This document shows positions 11,540 through 22,980 of a stretch of DNA of 64,000 nucleotides, in pieces. Source of the DNA: Jacaranda mimosifolia (lineage: Eukaryota > Streptophyta > Magnoliopsida > Lamiales > Bignoniaceae); NCBI GenBank assembly GCA_018894105.1, contig CM032117.1, positions 33,460,501 to 33,524,500 of the forward strand, written 5' to 3'. The notes beneath the pieces were generated by a model that worked only from the letters and a program-made list of their open reading frames with translations, was not told the origin of the DNA and did no database searches. The position numbers were made by a program, and so were the translations under genes. Each line of letters starts with the position of its first letter. Within the stretch, counting starts at the first letter, position 1.

Positions 11540-12480
11540 TTGTGCGTTCCATGGCCTTAGCAACTCCCTTTCCTTAGCACCTTTTAGCATATATGATCCT
11601 TGCTTGGTTGCCTTGACAACCTGATGAGGCCTTTCCTAGTTTGGGTCTAACTTTCCAACATGCTTCGAGACCTTAACCTTTTTCAAAATCCAATCTCCTA
11701 CCTAGAAATTCCTCTGATGAACCTTTCTATAGTAAATCTTGCCATAATATTTTTGTATTCTTGAATCTTCACATAAGCTCGATCTCTCTTTTCCTCGATG
11801 ACCTCGAGCTTAAACTCTCGTGCTTCACTATTAGCTTTTGGATCATATTCCAAGTTCCTCTAGGTAGGCTCACCTATTTTGGCAGGGATTGCAGCTTCTG
11901 CCTCGTACACTAAGCAGTATAGGGTCTCACTTGTGGCCCATTTTGGGGTAGTATGATGTGCCCAAAGGACCCCCAAAAGTTCATCGGCCTAGTATCCTTT
12001 TGCATCAATTAGTCTGGCTTTGAGGTTCTTCAAGAGGTCACCATTGGTTACTTCCATTTATTCGTTGGCCTTTGGGTTCCCCACAGATGTAAAATATTGT
12101 ATGGTCTTTAGCTCTTGACACCAATTAATTTTTTTTTCCCCTTGAAATTGAGTTCCATTATTAGAGATTAGAACCCTTGGGATCCTAAATCTACATACCA
12201 TGTTTCTTCAAAGAAAATTCATAACCTCATTTTTGGTGACCTTAATCGACGCCTCTGCCTCGACCCACTTATTGAAATACTCCACCGCTATTATAACAAT
12301 TTTTTTTACCTTTGGAAAATGGGAAATAACCTTATATGTCTATGCCTCATTGGTTAAATGGACAAGACACAAAGATCAGTTCCATTGGTACTACTGGCTG
12401 GTGAAGAAGGTTGGTATGAAAGTAACATCTCTCTCATTTTTTGGTGAAATCAGCAGCATCCTCATTCATAGTGGCCAAAA
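11540..12480 (-). pseudogene. Ty3/gypsy integrase remnant
   Basis: Translated pieces on the - strand follow the gypsy integrase order. First comes VIIIAVEYFNKWVEAE (about 12255-12300), where the family has a catalytic Asp in VAVDYF. Next is RVLISNNGTQFQG (about 12140-12180), where the family has SDNGTQF. Then come NPKANE and MEVTN (about 12050-12085) and the C-terminal region with GEPT, EEKRDRAYVKIQEYK and similar (11740-11880). Both visible catalytic aspartates are replaced (D to E and D to N), and many stops interrupt the frame. An insert lies upstream (right) and the antisense ORF downstream. Confidence 0.8.
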
Positions 12481-12559
12481 GTAACATTGTCTGAGGATCT
12501 TGAGGGATAGGGACCTCCCTTTGGAATGATTTCCACAGTTACCTTCGTGGATTTTCCTT

Positions 12560-13959
12560 ATTACGTAATGAGCTCTTTCAAGTCCTGATTAGAACCCCAA
12601 GGATATGTTGATCCTGAAACTCTATACATACAATTTGATATTGAACATCCTGAAAATTTGTACTGATTAAAATTTCAATCAGGATATAGAAGCCTATAAT
12701 TATGATTTCATCAATCGAATAAGTTGGTTACATAATTTTCTCCCTATAAAATTAATAACAAGTTATTAGTCTTGAGTCTTATTCAATTACGGGGTTTTTT
12801 TGAATTATCCGTAATCAAATCCCTAACTTATTCATTTCACTATATTTCTATGTGAATTAACTAAATTGTGGATAAGGTTGTACCACTCAATTAACTCGCT
12901 AGGGCAAGCATGTATATTCCTATTCTACTCACAAAGTAATTAATTCATCAATGTGAACAATTAATCCTAAAGTCTTCTATTGTCAATCAATCCTTATATT
13001 CTCTTTTCCAAGATTCCTCTAGGGTTTAAAGATGTACTTAACTGTTGACCAGACAATCAAATAGAAAAATCACACAATAGAAGAAATAATCTTAAGTGCT
13101 TCTAATTTCATGAAAGAAAATCTTGCATCAATTTATTCAAAAGACTCCATCATAGTCCTAGAATAACGAATTAATTCATAATTGAGTTGTCAAACAAAAC
13201 ATGAATAAAATGAAACATCATCTCAAATCCAGAATTAAAAATAAAATCAAAGAGAGAAGAAGAAACTCTATTCCTAGACAAATTTGATCTCCACTATGTC
13301 TTCCTCCAAATCCCAAATTTTCGTGATACTTCAAATCTCCAAAATAGCGAATCCAAATATGTTCTCTAATAAGTGTCTGAAAAGCCTATTTATAACTGAT
13401 TAAAAGAGTCTTCTAATTAGAATATGACTCAAATAAATAAAGACTATTCTGCCTATCTTTGATTAGATTATGAAGTGTCATCATCCTGCTAGCATTCCCA
13501 CTAACTTGTGTCAATTTGTCCCTTTTTGTAATTTCTCCACTTGTATTCCTACAATTCCAAATTTTCATCAATTAGCAAGGAAATTATAATTTTTTAAACA
13601 AGATTATTTGTTAAGTCCTAAACATGATGTTAAAATTAATACTAATAGGGATTTAACAAATACACAAAGGTATTAATTCATAAAACATATGCATACATAT
13701 ATACTTTTTTTTCCTTTCTTAAATATTTGGATTTGCTTAGGTTGGGTTGAATTGGGTTGTATTAGGTTGGTGGGTTACCCAATAAAATTATCGTGTTTAT
13801 CGGGTAACCCGAAACCCAACCCAACCCAACTCAAAATTTTTGTATTGCTTATCGTGTTAACCTGATATCAACCCAACTCAATAACCTCCAACCCAAACCC
13901 AATAACATCATTTTGATTCGTATTGTGTTATTGTGTCTTGTCGAAAATTACCACTCCTA
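12560..13959. other. AT-rich insert of unclear type replacing RT/RNase H of the Tat-like element
   Basis: Protease sequence stops at about 13960 and integrase-side sequence resumes near 12550. The RT and RNase H domains are missing, and about 1.4 kb of non-coding, AT-rich DNA lies between. I see no protein similarity in it. Its right end is a hAT-like terminus (next entry). No left terminus or target duplication was found, so a single clean insertion is not shown. Confidence 0.45.
13735..13959. mobile_element. hAT-type non-autonomous element end
   Basis: Read on the - strand the right end is TAGGAGTGGTAATTTTCGAC, close to the TAGGGGTGGCAATTT-type termini common in plant hAT-like short elements. 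Inside are repeated CCCAACCC blocks and an inverted pair GGGTTACCC (13772-13780) and GGGTAACCC (13802-13810). The other terminus and the 8-bp duplication were not found. Confidence 0.4.
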
Positions 13960-15724
13960 TATATACTTAGGTGACTCTTGTGATTGCGAGCTCTATCTTC
14001 CTTAATACCTCAAGGAATATAATATCTACTGAGCTCTTATTATCCACCAAAACCTTATGAACCGAGTAATTAGCTATGTCCATCATGATAACTATGGGAT
14101 CGTTCTGTGGCCTAATAATCTTTTTTGCATCTCTGTCATCAAAAGTGATAATGGATTGATCAGTAATATTCAGTACCGAGCCTATTTTCTAACTTACCTA
14201 GTTCCTTAGGATTTGACATGCCACTTACTTGCACTATGGGAATCCACCGTAGTCGAACCTCATGCTATCATATGTATGACCCCTCTTTGTGGCATATTAT
14301 CCTCCACTGGGTCATCCACCACTTCCTTGGCTTTTCTCTCTCTACTACGAGATCTATTTCGGGATCTGCTCATTTACTTTTCATGCTCCCCTCTAGGTTT
14401 TCGCTCCTTAGATTTGCTTGCCTTGGCTACAAATTCCCTCAAGTAGCCTTGCCTGATGAGTCTTTCTACTTCATCTTTCAATTGATAACAATCGTTTGTG
14501 TCATGTCTGTGGTCTTTATGGAAGGAACAATATTTATTCAAGTTCTTCCTTGATAGGGTGTCTCGCATCTTTCTTGACCATTGCAATATCTTTGACCCCT
14601 CTATGCCATAAGTACATGGGATCTTGTGGTGTTAAAGTAGCGCATAATGGTTGTATTTTCTTGGAGGAGACTGATGGCGATCTTTTTCAGATCTGGATTT
14701 GGCTGGCCCCAGATCATTTTCAGATATGAGAGGGGCATTTTTTGTCCATTCATGTTCCTTCATGACATTTACCTTATCGTCATGAATATAACATTGGGCC
14801 ATCTCCATTAACTGGTCCATGTCTATCTGCGGTTCCCTCGCTAGAGCTGATGCTAAAGGTCCATTTTTTGAGCTCGTGGATGAGTATGCTAGTGATCTTA
14901 TCAATTAATAGGTGCTGCACCTCAAGCATCTCATTGTTAAATCTATTCATGAACCCTCTCAAGGTCTTGTCCTCCCTTCGCCTATGGTGAACATGTATGT
15001 CGCTAATCTCTTAACTTCTTCTTACTGGCAAACTGATATAGGAATTTTCGTATAAGCTGATTATAGGACACTATTGTTCTAGGGACCTACCCTATAAACC
15101 ATTCCTGTGCTCTCCCATTAAGTGTAGTGACAAAGATCTTTATATTCATGGCGTTAGACTGCTTGTATAAGTTCATGATATTTTTGAAAGCTGTCATATG
15201 CTTTTGTGGTTCCTTGCTTCCACTGTACTTAGGCAAGTCGGGAAGCTTGAAATGTGTAGCGACTGATTCAGCTAGTATTTTAGCGAAAAAGACGAGTTCT
15301 TCTTTTGTAATGTTGTGCTCCCTTTCTTTTTGAGTTCATCTATTTTCCTACTTAGCTATTCAACTTGATCACTGATCTCATTAACTTCCTCCTTTAAAAA
15401 CGAAGGTGGGGATTGCTTGTAAGTGGGGTCATCCTGGTTCAATGTTATTGATTTTACCCTTGATGCTTCTTCTTTTCTATAAACATTAAGTGGGTAGTTT
15501 AGCTGTCGGGTAGCCTTATTCCCTACTTCATCTAAATTGGTCGTTTCCTCACCCCTTGAGATGCTAAGACCTTGCACACTTTCCGCCGACAATGGTCCTG
15601 ACCTTCTAACCTGAAATAAGGGTCTATTTACTGGAGGCGGGGCCACATGGACGGGAGCTACTGCAGCAACCCGAGCTCCACCTTTATGCTCATCCCAAAA
15701 CCGTTGGCTTATTTCAAAAAACAA
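13960..15724 (-). pseudogene. Ty3/gypsy gag and protease remnant (Tat-like)
   Basis: On the - strand, in order: an N-terminal gag segment (15356-15724, open 122 codons), a middle gag segment (14632-14962, with RFNNEMLEVQHL, a typical gypsy gag stretch), and the C-terminal gag motif KYCSFHKDHRHDTNDCYQL then EVERLIRQGYLREFV (14374-14586). The protease follows at about 13965-14160 with VHKVLVDNKSSVDIIF. The usual active site is DNGSS, so the glycine has become lysine here. Stops and frame changes separate the pieces. Protease is cut short at 13960 by foreign DNA. Confidence 0.82.
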
Positions 15725-15968
15725 TTGCTCTAGTCCCCTTTACTTAGTTGCATGACTTGCGCCCCACTGGGGTCCTGTGTCATTGTTCCCTACCTTACTC
15801 TACTTGAGCGCTTTGAGGTACTATGATGGTCAGTGGCATGGGGGATATGGGTGAGATGGGTGGTGATGGAGATATTGGTGATATGTGGATTAGAGTATCC
15901 ATCGTTCATCCTAGAGTACCTTCCATAACTAACTGCTTGCTTTTTCTGTTTGGAGAATCAAACCAGAT

Positions 15969-15987
15969 TTCCCACAGACGATGCTAA
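15969..15987 (-). other. Primer binding site of the Tat-like element
   Basis: Directly inside the 5' LTR the - strand reads TTAGCATCGTCTGTGGGAA. This is the common gypsy PBS TTGGCGCCGTCTGTGGGAA with three G-to-A or C-to-T type changes at CpG-like positions, fitting methylation decay. Confidence 0.75.
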
Positions 15988-15988
15988 C

Positions 15989-16482
15989 TAATGCAGTGCG
16001 AGATCTTGAAGTCTTAATCTTGATGTCAATATCCTAATGTTTCATGATCACAATGTCAACCTTGAACCGGAAAACGCTCCACACAAGTGAATTGGGTCTC
16101 CAACCTAATCACAAGAGCGCACGCCAGACTAGTTGAGATTGCCTCAACTAAGGCCCTCTAATGCTTAAGTTAGTGGAGAGTTAAGGTGATCAAATAAGAA
16201 CTCGAATTTAAGAATATGAACTCAAGTAAAAGATGATATAACCTGTTACTGTGCAGTTTCTCCTTTTTATAAGTATGGTGTTGTCCTTTTCAGTACGGAT
16301 CAAGGTGGCATATTATCATTCCTTTGATCTAGGATCCATCGATGATCGGTCGTACGGGTCATGAGTTAGGTCGAATCAAGACCCAAGTAAAAATGCACGG
16401 ATCCTTGTCCTGTTTAGGTATTTTGGTAAATCCCAGGGGTAACTTGGTCTTTTAATATCATACTCATTAATTTCCCTCATCA
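15989..16482 (-). repeat. 5' LTR of the Tat-like element
   Basis: 494 bases, homologous end to end to 7819-8331 but visibly diverged by substitutions and small gaps, so the insertion is not recent. It ends in CATCA and is followed by CTAAC, the partner of CTCAC on the other side. Confidence 0.88.
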
Positions 16483-16487
16483 CTAAC

Positions 16488-17685
16488 TTACATACACTTT
16501 TCTATAGTAACATGGAATAAAACATGCCAAGTATAAGCTTTCCCACCAATCAAGTTTAACATGTAATATAAAAATTATATAGCCAAATTATGAACATTGG
16601 AATTACATATCATGCATCAGGCTTGTGATTGTACTGTGAAGGTGATTATTCATTTGAAAAATATTCCTCAAGGTGGCTTCATTATGATAATCCAAATTTT
16701 CTTTTTTATATAATCAAATATTATTCACCGATAAATTCATAACAATCAAAATTTCAAAACCTCATTCTCACCATATGAAAGGCACATACCTTACTTGATC
16801 TTCCAAGCTATCACTTTATAATTCCTTGTACGCACAATGGAAACAGATTGCTAAAACCGTATACTCTTGTCTCAATACTTTCAACCCATGTCCCGTATTA
16901 CTAGTTATATTATGCCTCTTATTTGAAAAATAAAAAATGTGAGGTATGTAATTCTTTTTACAATTATTAACTTTCAATTAAGATGAGTGTAAATATCACA
17001 ACTACTTTTTATTAACCGATGTTGGCTTCAGATTAACTAGACAAAAGTTTCAGTCTTCACTTTACTTTTTAAAACTGAGTGTATAAAATCATCTTGGCTA
17101 GATGGCCGGGTAAATAATCTGCAAAAGCCCATCGGGAATTCAAGAAACAATTAAGGATTTATTGAAAAAATCGCTCCTAATCAATCCTTAGAATGAATAA
17201 TGCAGTTTATTGACAGTTTTTTTTTTTCCCTAATCGCAAATCTTCAGAAAGATGGGTGGATATACCTACTATAAGGTTCGAATGCCAGATAATTATACCA
17301 TTGGAATTGAAAAAGAAATTAGGCAACGACAGTAGACGAGTGGCGATACGAGGAGGAGCGGGTGGAGAATTTTTAGTTTGGGGAAAATATTCACAATGCC
17401 AATTTTGATCTGAATTACAAAGCAGAATAAAGTTCTCTCTTTTTTTCTTAAAAATAGTATTATGGTCATTCCACATTTCATTCAATTTATCATCCATGTA
17501 TAGATATTAATTTTGGCCAATTGAAAAGTAACATGTATATATAAAATAATATGCTAGCCATTAATTATAACTTTCTATTTATGTCTTGGAATTTATTAAA
17601 TTTAATTTAAAAAAATAAATAGTTATTTTTAAATAATAACTAGTATTTATTTTGGGCATAAATCAAATACCAACAAGTGTCAAGA
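16488..17685. other. AT-rich spacer, nothing recognised
   Basis: No convincing coding sequence. Two overlapping - strand frames at 17207-17497 are low-complexity and unsupported. Confidence 0.5.
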
Positions 17686-17689
17686 TAAA

Positions 17690-18180
17690 GTGCCCTGACC
17701 AATCAAATCACGTCGTGCAGCTTTGCAATCTCGAGCTAAGCAAGTTGCAATACGTGACATATCTATGTTTATGGACCAATCAAATCAAAATTATTTGATA
17801 TTATCTCTTGATATTTGATATTATCTTATCAAAGAGATAACCATTAAAGAAGTTTAAGTTCATATGGGAGTCCCCCATTACATTTATATAAAGAGGTGAT
17901 CAAAAAGCTCATTCTACACAGCAGTAGCAACGCACAACACAAGTCATAGCAAGTGAGAGAAACTTTGAAGGAGTTCAACTATCTCTCAAGCAAATTCAAG
18001 GAGATCCACGATATTCAAGGCATTTTTCATGGAGCTTATCATATTCTGACGTTTGATCATGATTACAGTGTGGAGCCTTCGAATTGACGTTATTTTTCTC
18101 AAATTAAATTCAAGGAGATCCACGGCATTCAAAGCGTTCTTCGTGAAGCCCATAATATTTTCATCTAAATGTGCCTCGTG
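17690..18180 (+). promoter_or_regulatory. Promoter-like segment with TATA box and a duplicated 50-60-base leader repeat
   Basis: A CCAAT-like pair (CCAATCAAATCA near 17700 and 17776) precedes a clear TATA signal TTTATATAAAGAGGTGATC (17883-17901), then a leader beginning near AGCTCATTCTACACAGCAG. A 50-60-base block starting CAAATTCAAGGAGATCCACG occurs at about 17990-18050 and again at 18108-18170 with about 80 percent identity. This layout fits the U3/R region of an LTR or another reverse-transcribing element whose body is gone. The family is not recognised. Confidence 0.45.
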
Positions 18181-18184
18181 TTAT

Positions 18185-18744
18185 GCATGAATTGAATTAA
18201 TTATAGTTAAAAATATAATTTGACTTTTTATTCTAATTTTATGTAAAATTAAATTTAATTCATGACATAATTTTTTAATAAGATACACGGACCAAAATTA
18301 ATTTTTTTTTTCCATGAAATGAATATATAAATATCAAAGACTATGAAAAATTATATTCGTTACTACATTTTCACATCTATAATGGTATAATGTAAATATA
18401 TATATATATATATATAACTTATAACAAAAAATAACTCAATGAATTTAAGGCAACTCAAACAAATTAAGAAAAATATAATGCTTGAAAATATGAAAAATGA
18501 TGAATAATATTGACAACATAAATATCTATTGAACAAAAAAAATAAAAAATCTATTCAAATAAAAGATGAAATTTGTATTAAATTATTTGTAAAAGTAAAA
18601 ATTATAAACATAAAAGTTGTTGTACATATATCGAAATTTTAAGGGAAGCATATTATGGTGTGGGCCGCGTGGCCCTTTTCTTGTTTCTTACGAGGGGCAA
18701 AATTGCCTTTTACATTTTTTTATAGCTCGTTTAATTGGGCTTGT
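18185..18744. other. AT-rich spacer with (TA)n tract
   Basis: Contains a TA microsatellite at about 18395-18415. No gene is seen. Confidence 0.55.
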
Positions 18745-19118
18745 TAAGAACATCATTTCAATTCCCATTTTAGATAATGAACGATAAATGGAAAATTGAC
18801 GGCGATAAAGAATGGTTCTTTAATTGCTTGTAGTACATTAAATAATGGATTATATATTCTAGATTCTTAACCATCACTTATGCACATTTAACAAAACAAC
18901 AAAAGAAAATTAGATAACCAAGAAAATACCTATCTTTGGCATGCTAGACTTGGACATTTCCAAGAATACGATGAGTAAGTTAGTATCCCAAAGTTCACTA
19001 AGTGTTAGAGGATTAGAGGACTTACTAACTTGCGAGTCTTGTTTAAAGGGAAAAATAACCAAGGCTCCATTTATTGGACAAATGGAGCAAACAATTAGTC
19101 TTTTGGATTTGATGTGCC
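18745..19118 (+). pseudogene. Ty1/copia pol fragment C (protease end to integrase zinc finger)
   Basis: Matches the corresponding part of copia A (50220-50590) almost phrase for phrase: AACATCATTTCAATTCCCAT, then AAAGAATGGTTCTTTA, then GGCATGCTAGACTTGGACAT. It encodes the GAG-pre-integrase segment with LWHARLGH-type sequence and the zinc-finger cysteines CESCLKGK. Only this about 370-base slice is present. It has frame breaks and no LTR of its own family nearby, so it is a truncated copy. Confidence 0.82.
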
Positions 19119-19504
19119 AAGGTGCGGGGTCAACATCAGTGCATTGATTAGGCCTTTGAGGATGCTTGCTTTTGCTATGAGAGCCACATACCAGAGTTGA
19201 GGATGATGTTATCATTAATTTTGTTTAGATGATCTGTAAGGCCTGCTTGTTATTGGGGGTGACGATGCTCGATGTGGATATGAGAAGGCTTTGCGTTAAG
19301 TAAGGTCATTAGGGGTTCAGTTTGATGAGGTCTGACTCAACGTGCTACTGTATGAAAATCTGTAGCCCTCTCCTAAGTCTCCCAACGAAGAGATCCATGG
19401 ATTTGAGCTGACAAAGTATGACTATGTTCCCCTGATCGTAGTGCAGATTTGGATAGAGCAAGAGGCTGGTGGGGCTCAGCCATCACACGAGATTTCGGTT
19501 AGAT
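19119..19504. other. Unrecognised stretch of higher GC
   Basis: About 380 bases noticeably richer in GC than both neighbours. Frames are broken by stops in all readings I followed, and I recognise no product. It may be an old gene or transposon fragment. Confidence 0.35.
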
Positions 19505-20555
19505 TGGGAACATAATTACCCACATCCAACCACTTGTGTTCTCATTCATACCAATGTAAACCATTCATACATGAAAAAAATGAATACTTTCGGCACACCA
19601 TCGAAAACTAATTAACCTCTCGTGAATATATCAATGCTAGGAATAATACATCTAGTTTGATGTTCATGCAATGGCCATATTAAGGCGAGTTCAACTTAAT
19701 CCCTAATATACTAAGAATGATACTGGAAATCCGCAAAAAATTGCCAATTCTTAGAATTTTTGTACTTTAGTTTTGCAGTTTTGTATTGAATTCACACTAG
19801 TTTTGTACTTATTTTGCATATTTTTGTACTTAATTTTGTACTCATATTTCCTTATACTTGGTACCATCTTTTTCAATCTCAATACTAGTTATGTAAATAC
19901 CGATACCGTATACATCTGTAAATGTATTGCATTTGAACTAACTTGTAACATATATATCTTTAGTATTTATATATAAATAAATTTCCTAGTTACACCATAA
20001 ATTTTAAACACTATCTATTCTGTTAATCTAAATACACAAATAATAAATGTTATCCAGCAAGAATATATAAAATATGAAACAATCACCTCAATATCCACAT
20101 GCAAAGAGTAAGTTTATCCAAATAATAACCATTCAAACATCATCATTCAGCCATTGAATATATTAGAAGGTCTTATGCGTTGTTTCACCAATCAAATTGA
20201 GATAAATTCGGATAAAGGAAAAACAAGTACAAAATTACGCCAAATAAGTACAAAAAGAGGCGAATTAAGTAAAAAACTTGAGAAATCAAGTGTAAAAACC
20301 TAAAAAAAATGGTACTTTTTTTTTCTTGATTTACAGGATCATTCTTAGTACATAAGATATTATGTTGAATTGTCTTAATTTGGCCATTGCATGATTGTTA
20401 TAACACAGTTTATTAGTCCTAGGATTGATATAGTCATGAGAGGCTCATTGGTTCTTGATGATGGTGTTGAAATGTTACATTTACCTCATTAATCAATGGT
20501 TTATATTAGTATGGACGAGAACACAAGTGGTTGGATGTGGGTATTTATCTACCAA
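19505..20555. mobile_element. Long-inverted-repeat (foldback or Mutator-like) element
   Basis: The segment starting ACCCACATCCAACCACTTGT (about 19520) returns as its reverse complement at about 20525-20550. The match continues inward for about 300 bases with moderate divergence (ATGCAATGGCCA at 19667 against TGGCCATTGCAT at 20381, then AAGTACAAAA-type phrases on both arms). About 400 bases lie between the arms. No transposase is encoded. I could not find a matching target duplication, so the exact ends and superfamily are open. Confidence 0.65.
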
Positions 20556-20870
20556 CCATTTGCACACGTACTATCATGACAATTACTTAAAGAAAATATA
20601 ATTTTATTGTGTTATAGGGTCTTATGTATTGTTCTATGTATTGTTTCACCCATCGAATTGAGATAAATTCGACTATAGAAAACGTAAGTACAAAAACACA
20701 CCAAATAAGTATACAACAAGGCAAATCCAGTACAAGACTTCAAAAATCAAGTACATCAAACTAAAAAAGCAATATTTTTTCTCAATTTAGAGTATCATTC
20801 TTAGTACATAAGATATTAAGTTGAATTTGTCTTAATCTGGCCATTATATGATTATTAAATACTATAATAA
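20170..20870. repeat. Direct duplication of the inverted-repeat arm
   Basis: About 230-250 bases at 20170-20410 recur at 20620-20870. Shared phrases are TTGTTTCACC, GAATTGAGATAAATTCG, ACAAAATTACGCC/ACAAAAACACACC, and ATCATTCTTAGTACATAAGATATT. The second copy stops before the outer terminus, so it is an incomplete arm, perhaps from a second insertion or a rearrangement. Confidence 0.7.
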
Positions 20871-20941
20871 ACACTACAATCTCAGTATCGAGTACTGAAA
20901 TCTAGTATATGAGAAAACCTTATACTCTAAATTATTTTTGC

Positions 20942-21045
20942 TTTCTGATGGAAAATAGGCTTGGTTTGGCCACCGTAACCTGACTGCTTGCGATTATAAT
21001 AGGGCTTTCCCTAAGTAGCTAAGCTAGCTTTTTCCTTGTTATACT
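20942..21045 (-). pseudogene. Ribosomal protein eL42 (RPL36A/L44) internal-exon pseudogene
   Basis: Read on the - strand the segment gives QYNKEKASLAT, a stop, then GKPYYNRKQSGYGGQTKP and IFHQK. eL42 of the 60S ribosomal subunit has QYKKGKDSLAAQGK followed by RKQSGYGGQTKPVFHKK. The RKQSGYGGQTKP block is identical, and the glutamine codon after the SLA stretch has become a stop. Similarity begins right after TTCCCAG and ends after FHQK, with no eL42-like sequence on either side. It is therefore one internal piece, most simply an exon copied or moved as DNA, not a processed mRNA copy. The rest of the gene is absent nearby. Confidence 0.8.
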
Positions 21046-21049
21046 GGGA

Positions 21050-22980
21050 AGCCATCCTCATATTGTATCATAATGTAGCAAATCACCCTCACATTGCATT
21101 AGAATAATGCAAGCCATGCTCACGATTCAAAATCAAAGCAGCTATACGCACTTGATATCCTGGTCCATCCCAAACAATGACACTACAAAAGAATTCAAGA
21201 TTATCAGTGAAGAGATCATTATATTAATGTGAAAAGGAAAATTAGTAATAAATATTATCACTCCAAATTGTATTGAGATAAAAAGGAATCAATAATCTTT
21301 TATTATTTATCAAGTATGCAATTGCACCATTTATAATCTATTTTCCCTCGAAATTCAATAAGGGGCTTTCCAGCACATTCAACATCAACATCTCCATAGA
21401 CAACAATAGCACCCTTTTCGTACCATATATTTAATTTGCATTAAAAAGAGCAATCGCATGTAATGTTCTAATCAATAAATCCAGTATTAAAATTAACTTA
21501 TACATTATTATTTGTACAAAAGTTCAGTATTTAAATGAAGTACTAAATATCAGACTTCAGAATATTTAAATTCACCTCCGCAGTATCATTGGTTTCCTTT
21601 CTAGTATCTTCACCTATGCAACATTAGTTTTACATAAAATTCAAAATTTAGTACTGCTCATGGGTGTAAACATACTGAAACTTAACAGTTTAGTACTGAA
21701 TTTATGTGCAGGTAATACTACATTTATGCAATTGTTAATCATCAACATAAAACTACCAAAACATGAATTACAAGATTCAAACATCCCTTAATTAACATAA
21801 CTTTAAAAATATTTCTAAATTTTACTTAACCAAACAACTAATGTACATTATACTTTATATGAAGTATATATATACTAAAATTAAATGTGCACTGATTGAA
21901 ATAAAGTATCAAAACAATAAATAAAAGGATCAATATCACTTTTTCAAATACTATCCAGTTAGATTAGGGTTTTTTCTTTAAAAATTTAAATGTGGGGTGA
22001 ATTGAGTATTTAGACAAAATATTAAGTAGAATAACCAAATTTAAGTATATATCAAACTAAAAAAACTATAAAATACAAAAAAAGTTTGAGGAAAATTCAA
22101 ATATTAAACTAGAAAAAATAAAAATCTAATCCAAAAAATTACCTCTTCGTCCTTAGAAATGGGGGTGAAAATGGAATCCTTCTTATTTGGGTCCTCAAGA
22201 ATGGTAAAATGTGGCTTCAAAGATTGAGTAGGAAATGAAGAAATTGAAAAAAGAAGCAATGGGAAGAAGCCAAAAAGCATCAAAGAGAGTATGGCATTAT
22301 ATAGTTTCGCAGAGAGAATGCTTGGAGAGTCAAGGAAAAATTTTGGAGAGAAAAAACATGAGAATGAGGAGTAATTAAATAGAAATCATGTTTGAAGAGA
22401 GGTGGTTAGGTATTTTTGTGATTTTAATTGTAACTTAAGGTTATTTTTGTCTTTTTGATTGAAGTATGGAGTGAACTCAAAATTGGAATGGAGAGTGCAG
22501 AGTAAAAAATAAAAATAAAAATAAAAATTAGGGATTGAAACCTAAAACGAAAGTAGGTTTGGCTACTTTGTTTTAATTAACCGTTGTTGTTGTTGTTGTT
22601 ATTATTTTCAAAGGAGAGAGAAGAGAAAGTTGCCACTTGACTTCTTTGAGGAATGATGATAGAGAATAGAGAGAGATGCTTGCCACATTCTGAAAATGGT
22701 TTTAAGAGAAGTGACAAAGTCTCACCTCCAATCACATGTTTAGGAGATGACTTATTTCAAAGATGTATTTCTATAGAAAATTTTAACAAGCAAGCACAGT
22801 CAAATATCTATGCTCGATAGATATCCAAACTAATCTTGAATAGTACATTTTTTAACTTGACACAACTTAGTTATATTTGATACAGACATATATGTAGGTC
22901 TTCTTCGGCCTAACCCAAATTGAAAAATATTAGGATGGCATCAAAAGGCTATTTCAGAAATCCCTTTGTGGTGGTGGGTT
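21050..22980. other. AT-rich spacer with possible gene debris
   Basis: Mostly AT-rich non-coding DNA. On the - strand at about 21325-21425 an open stretch reads WYEKGAIVVYGDVDVECAG and then KPLIEFRGKIDYK. It looks protein-like but I do not recognise it. A GTT microsatellite lies at about 22583-22602. No complete gene is seen. Confidence 0.45.

Larger units (their letters stand above)
7819..16482 (-). mobile_element. Ty3/gypsy retrotransposon, Tat-like lineage, decayed, with antisense ORF
   Basis: A near-complete but dead LTR element of 8664 bases lying on the - strand. Its LTRs are at 15989-16482 (5') and 7819-8331 (3') and start/end TGATG/CATCA, with one start mutated to TAATG. The flanks CTCAC (7814-7818) and CTAAC (16483-16487) match as a 5-bp target duplication with one change. 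Order on the - strand: 5' LTR, PBS, gag, protease, a foreign insert where RT/RNase H should be, integrase, a tandem repeat, an antisense coding region, a polypurine tract, 3' LTR. Antisense ORFs between integrase and the 3' LTR are known for Tat-lineage elements of plants, which is the basis for the lineage call. Many stops and lost catalytic residues make it non-autonomous. Confidence 0.85.

Noticed and set aside
13735..13900. CCCAACCC repeats resembling telomere sequence
   Set aside because: The unit is not the plant telomere TTTAGGG/CCCTAAA and the block is part of a hAT-like terminus.
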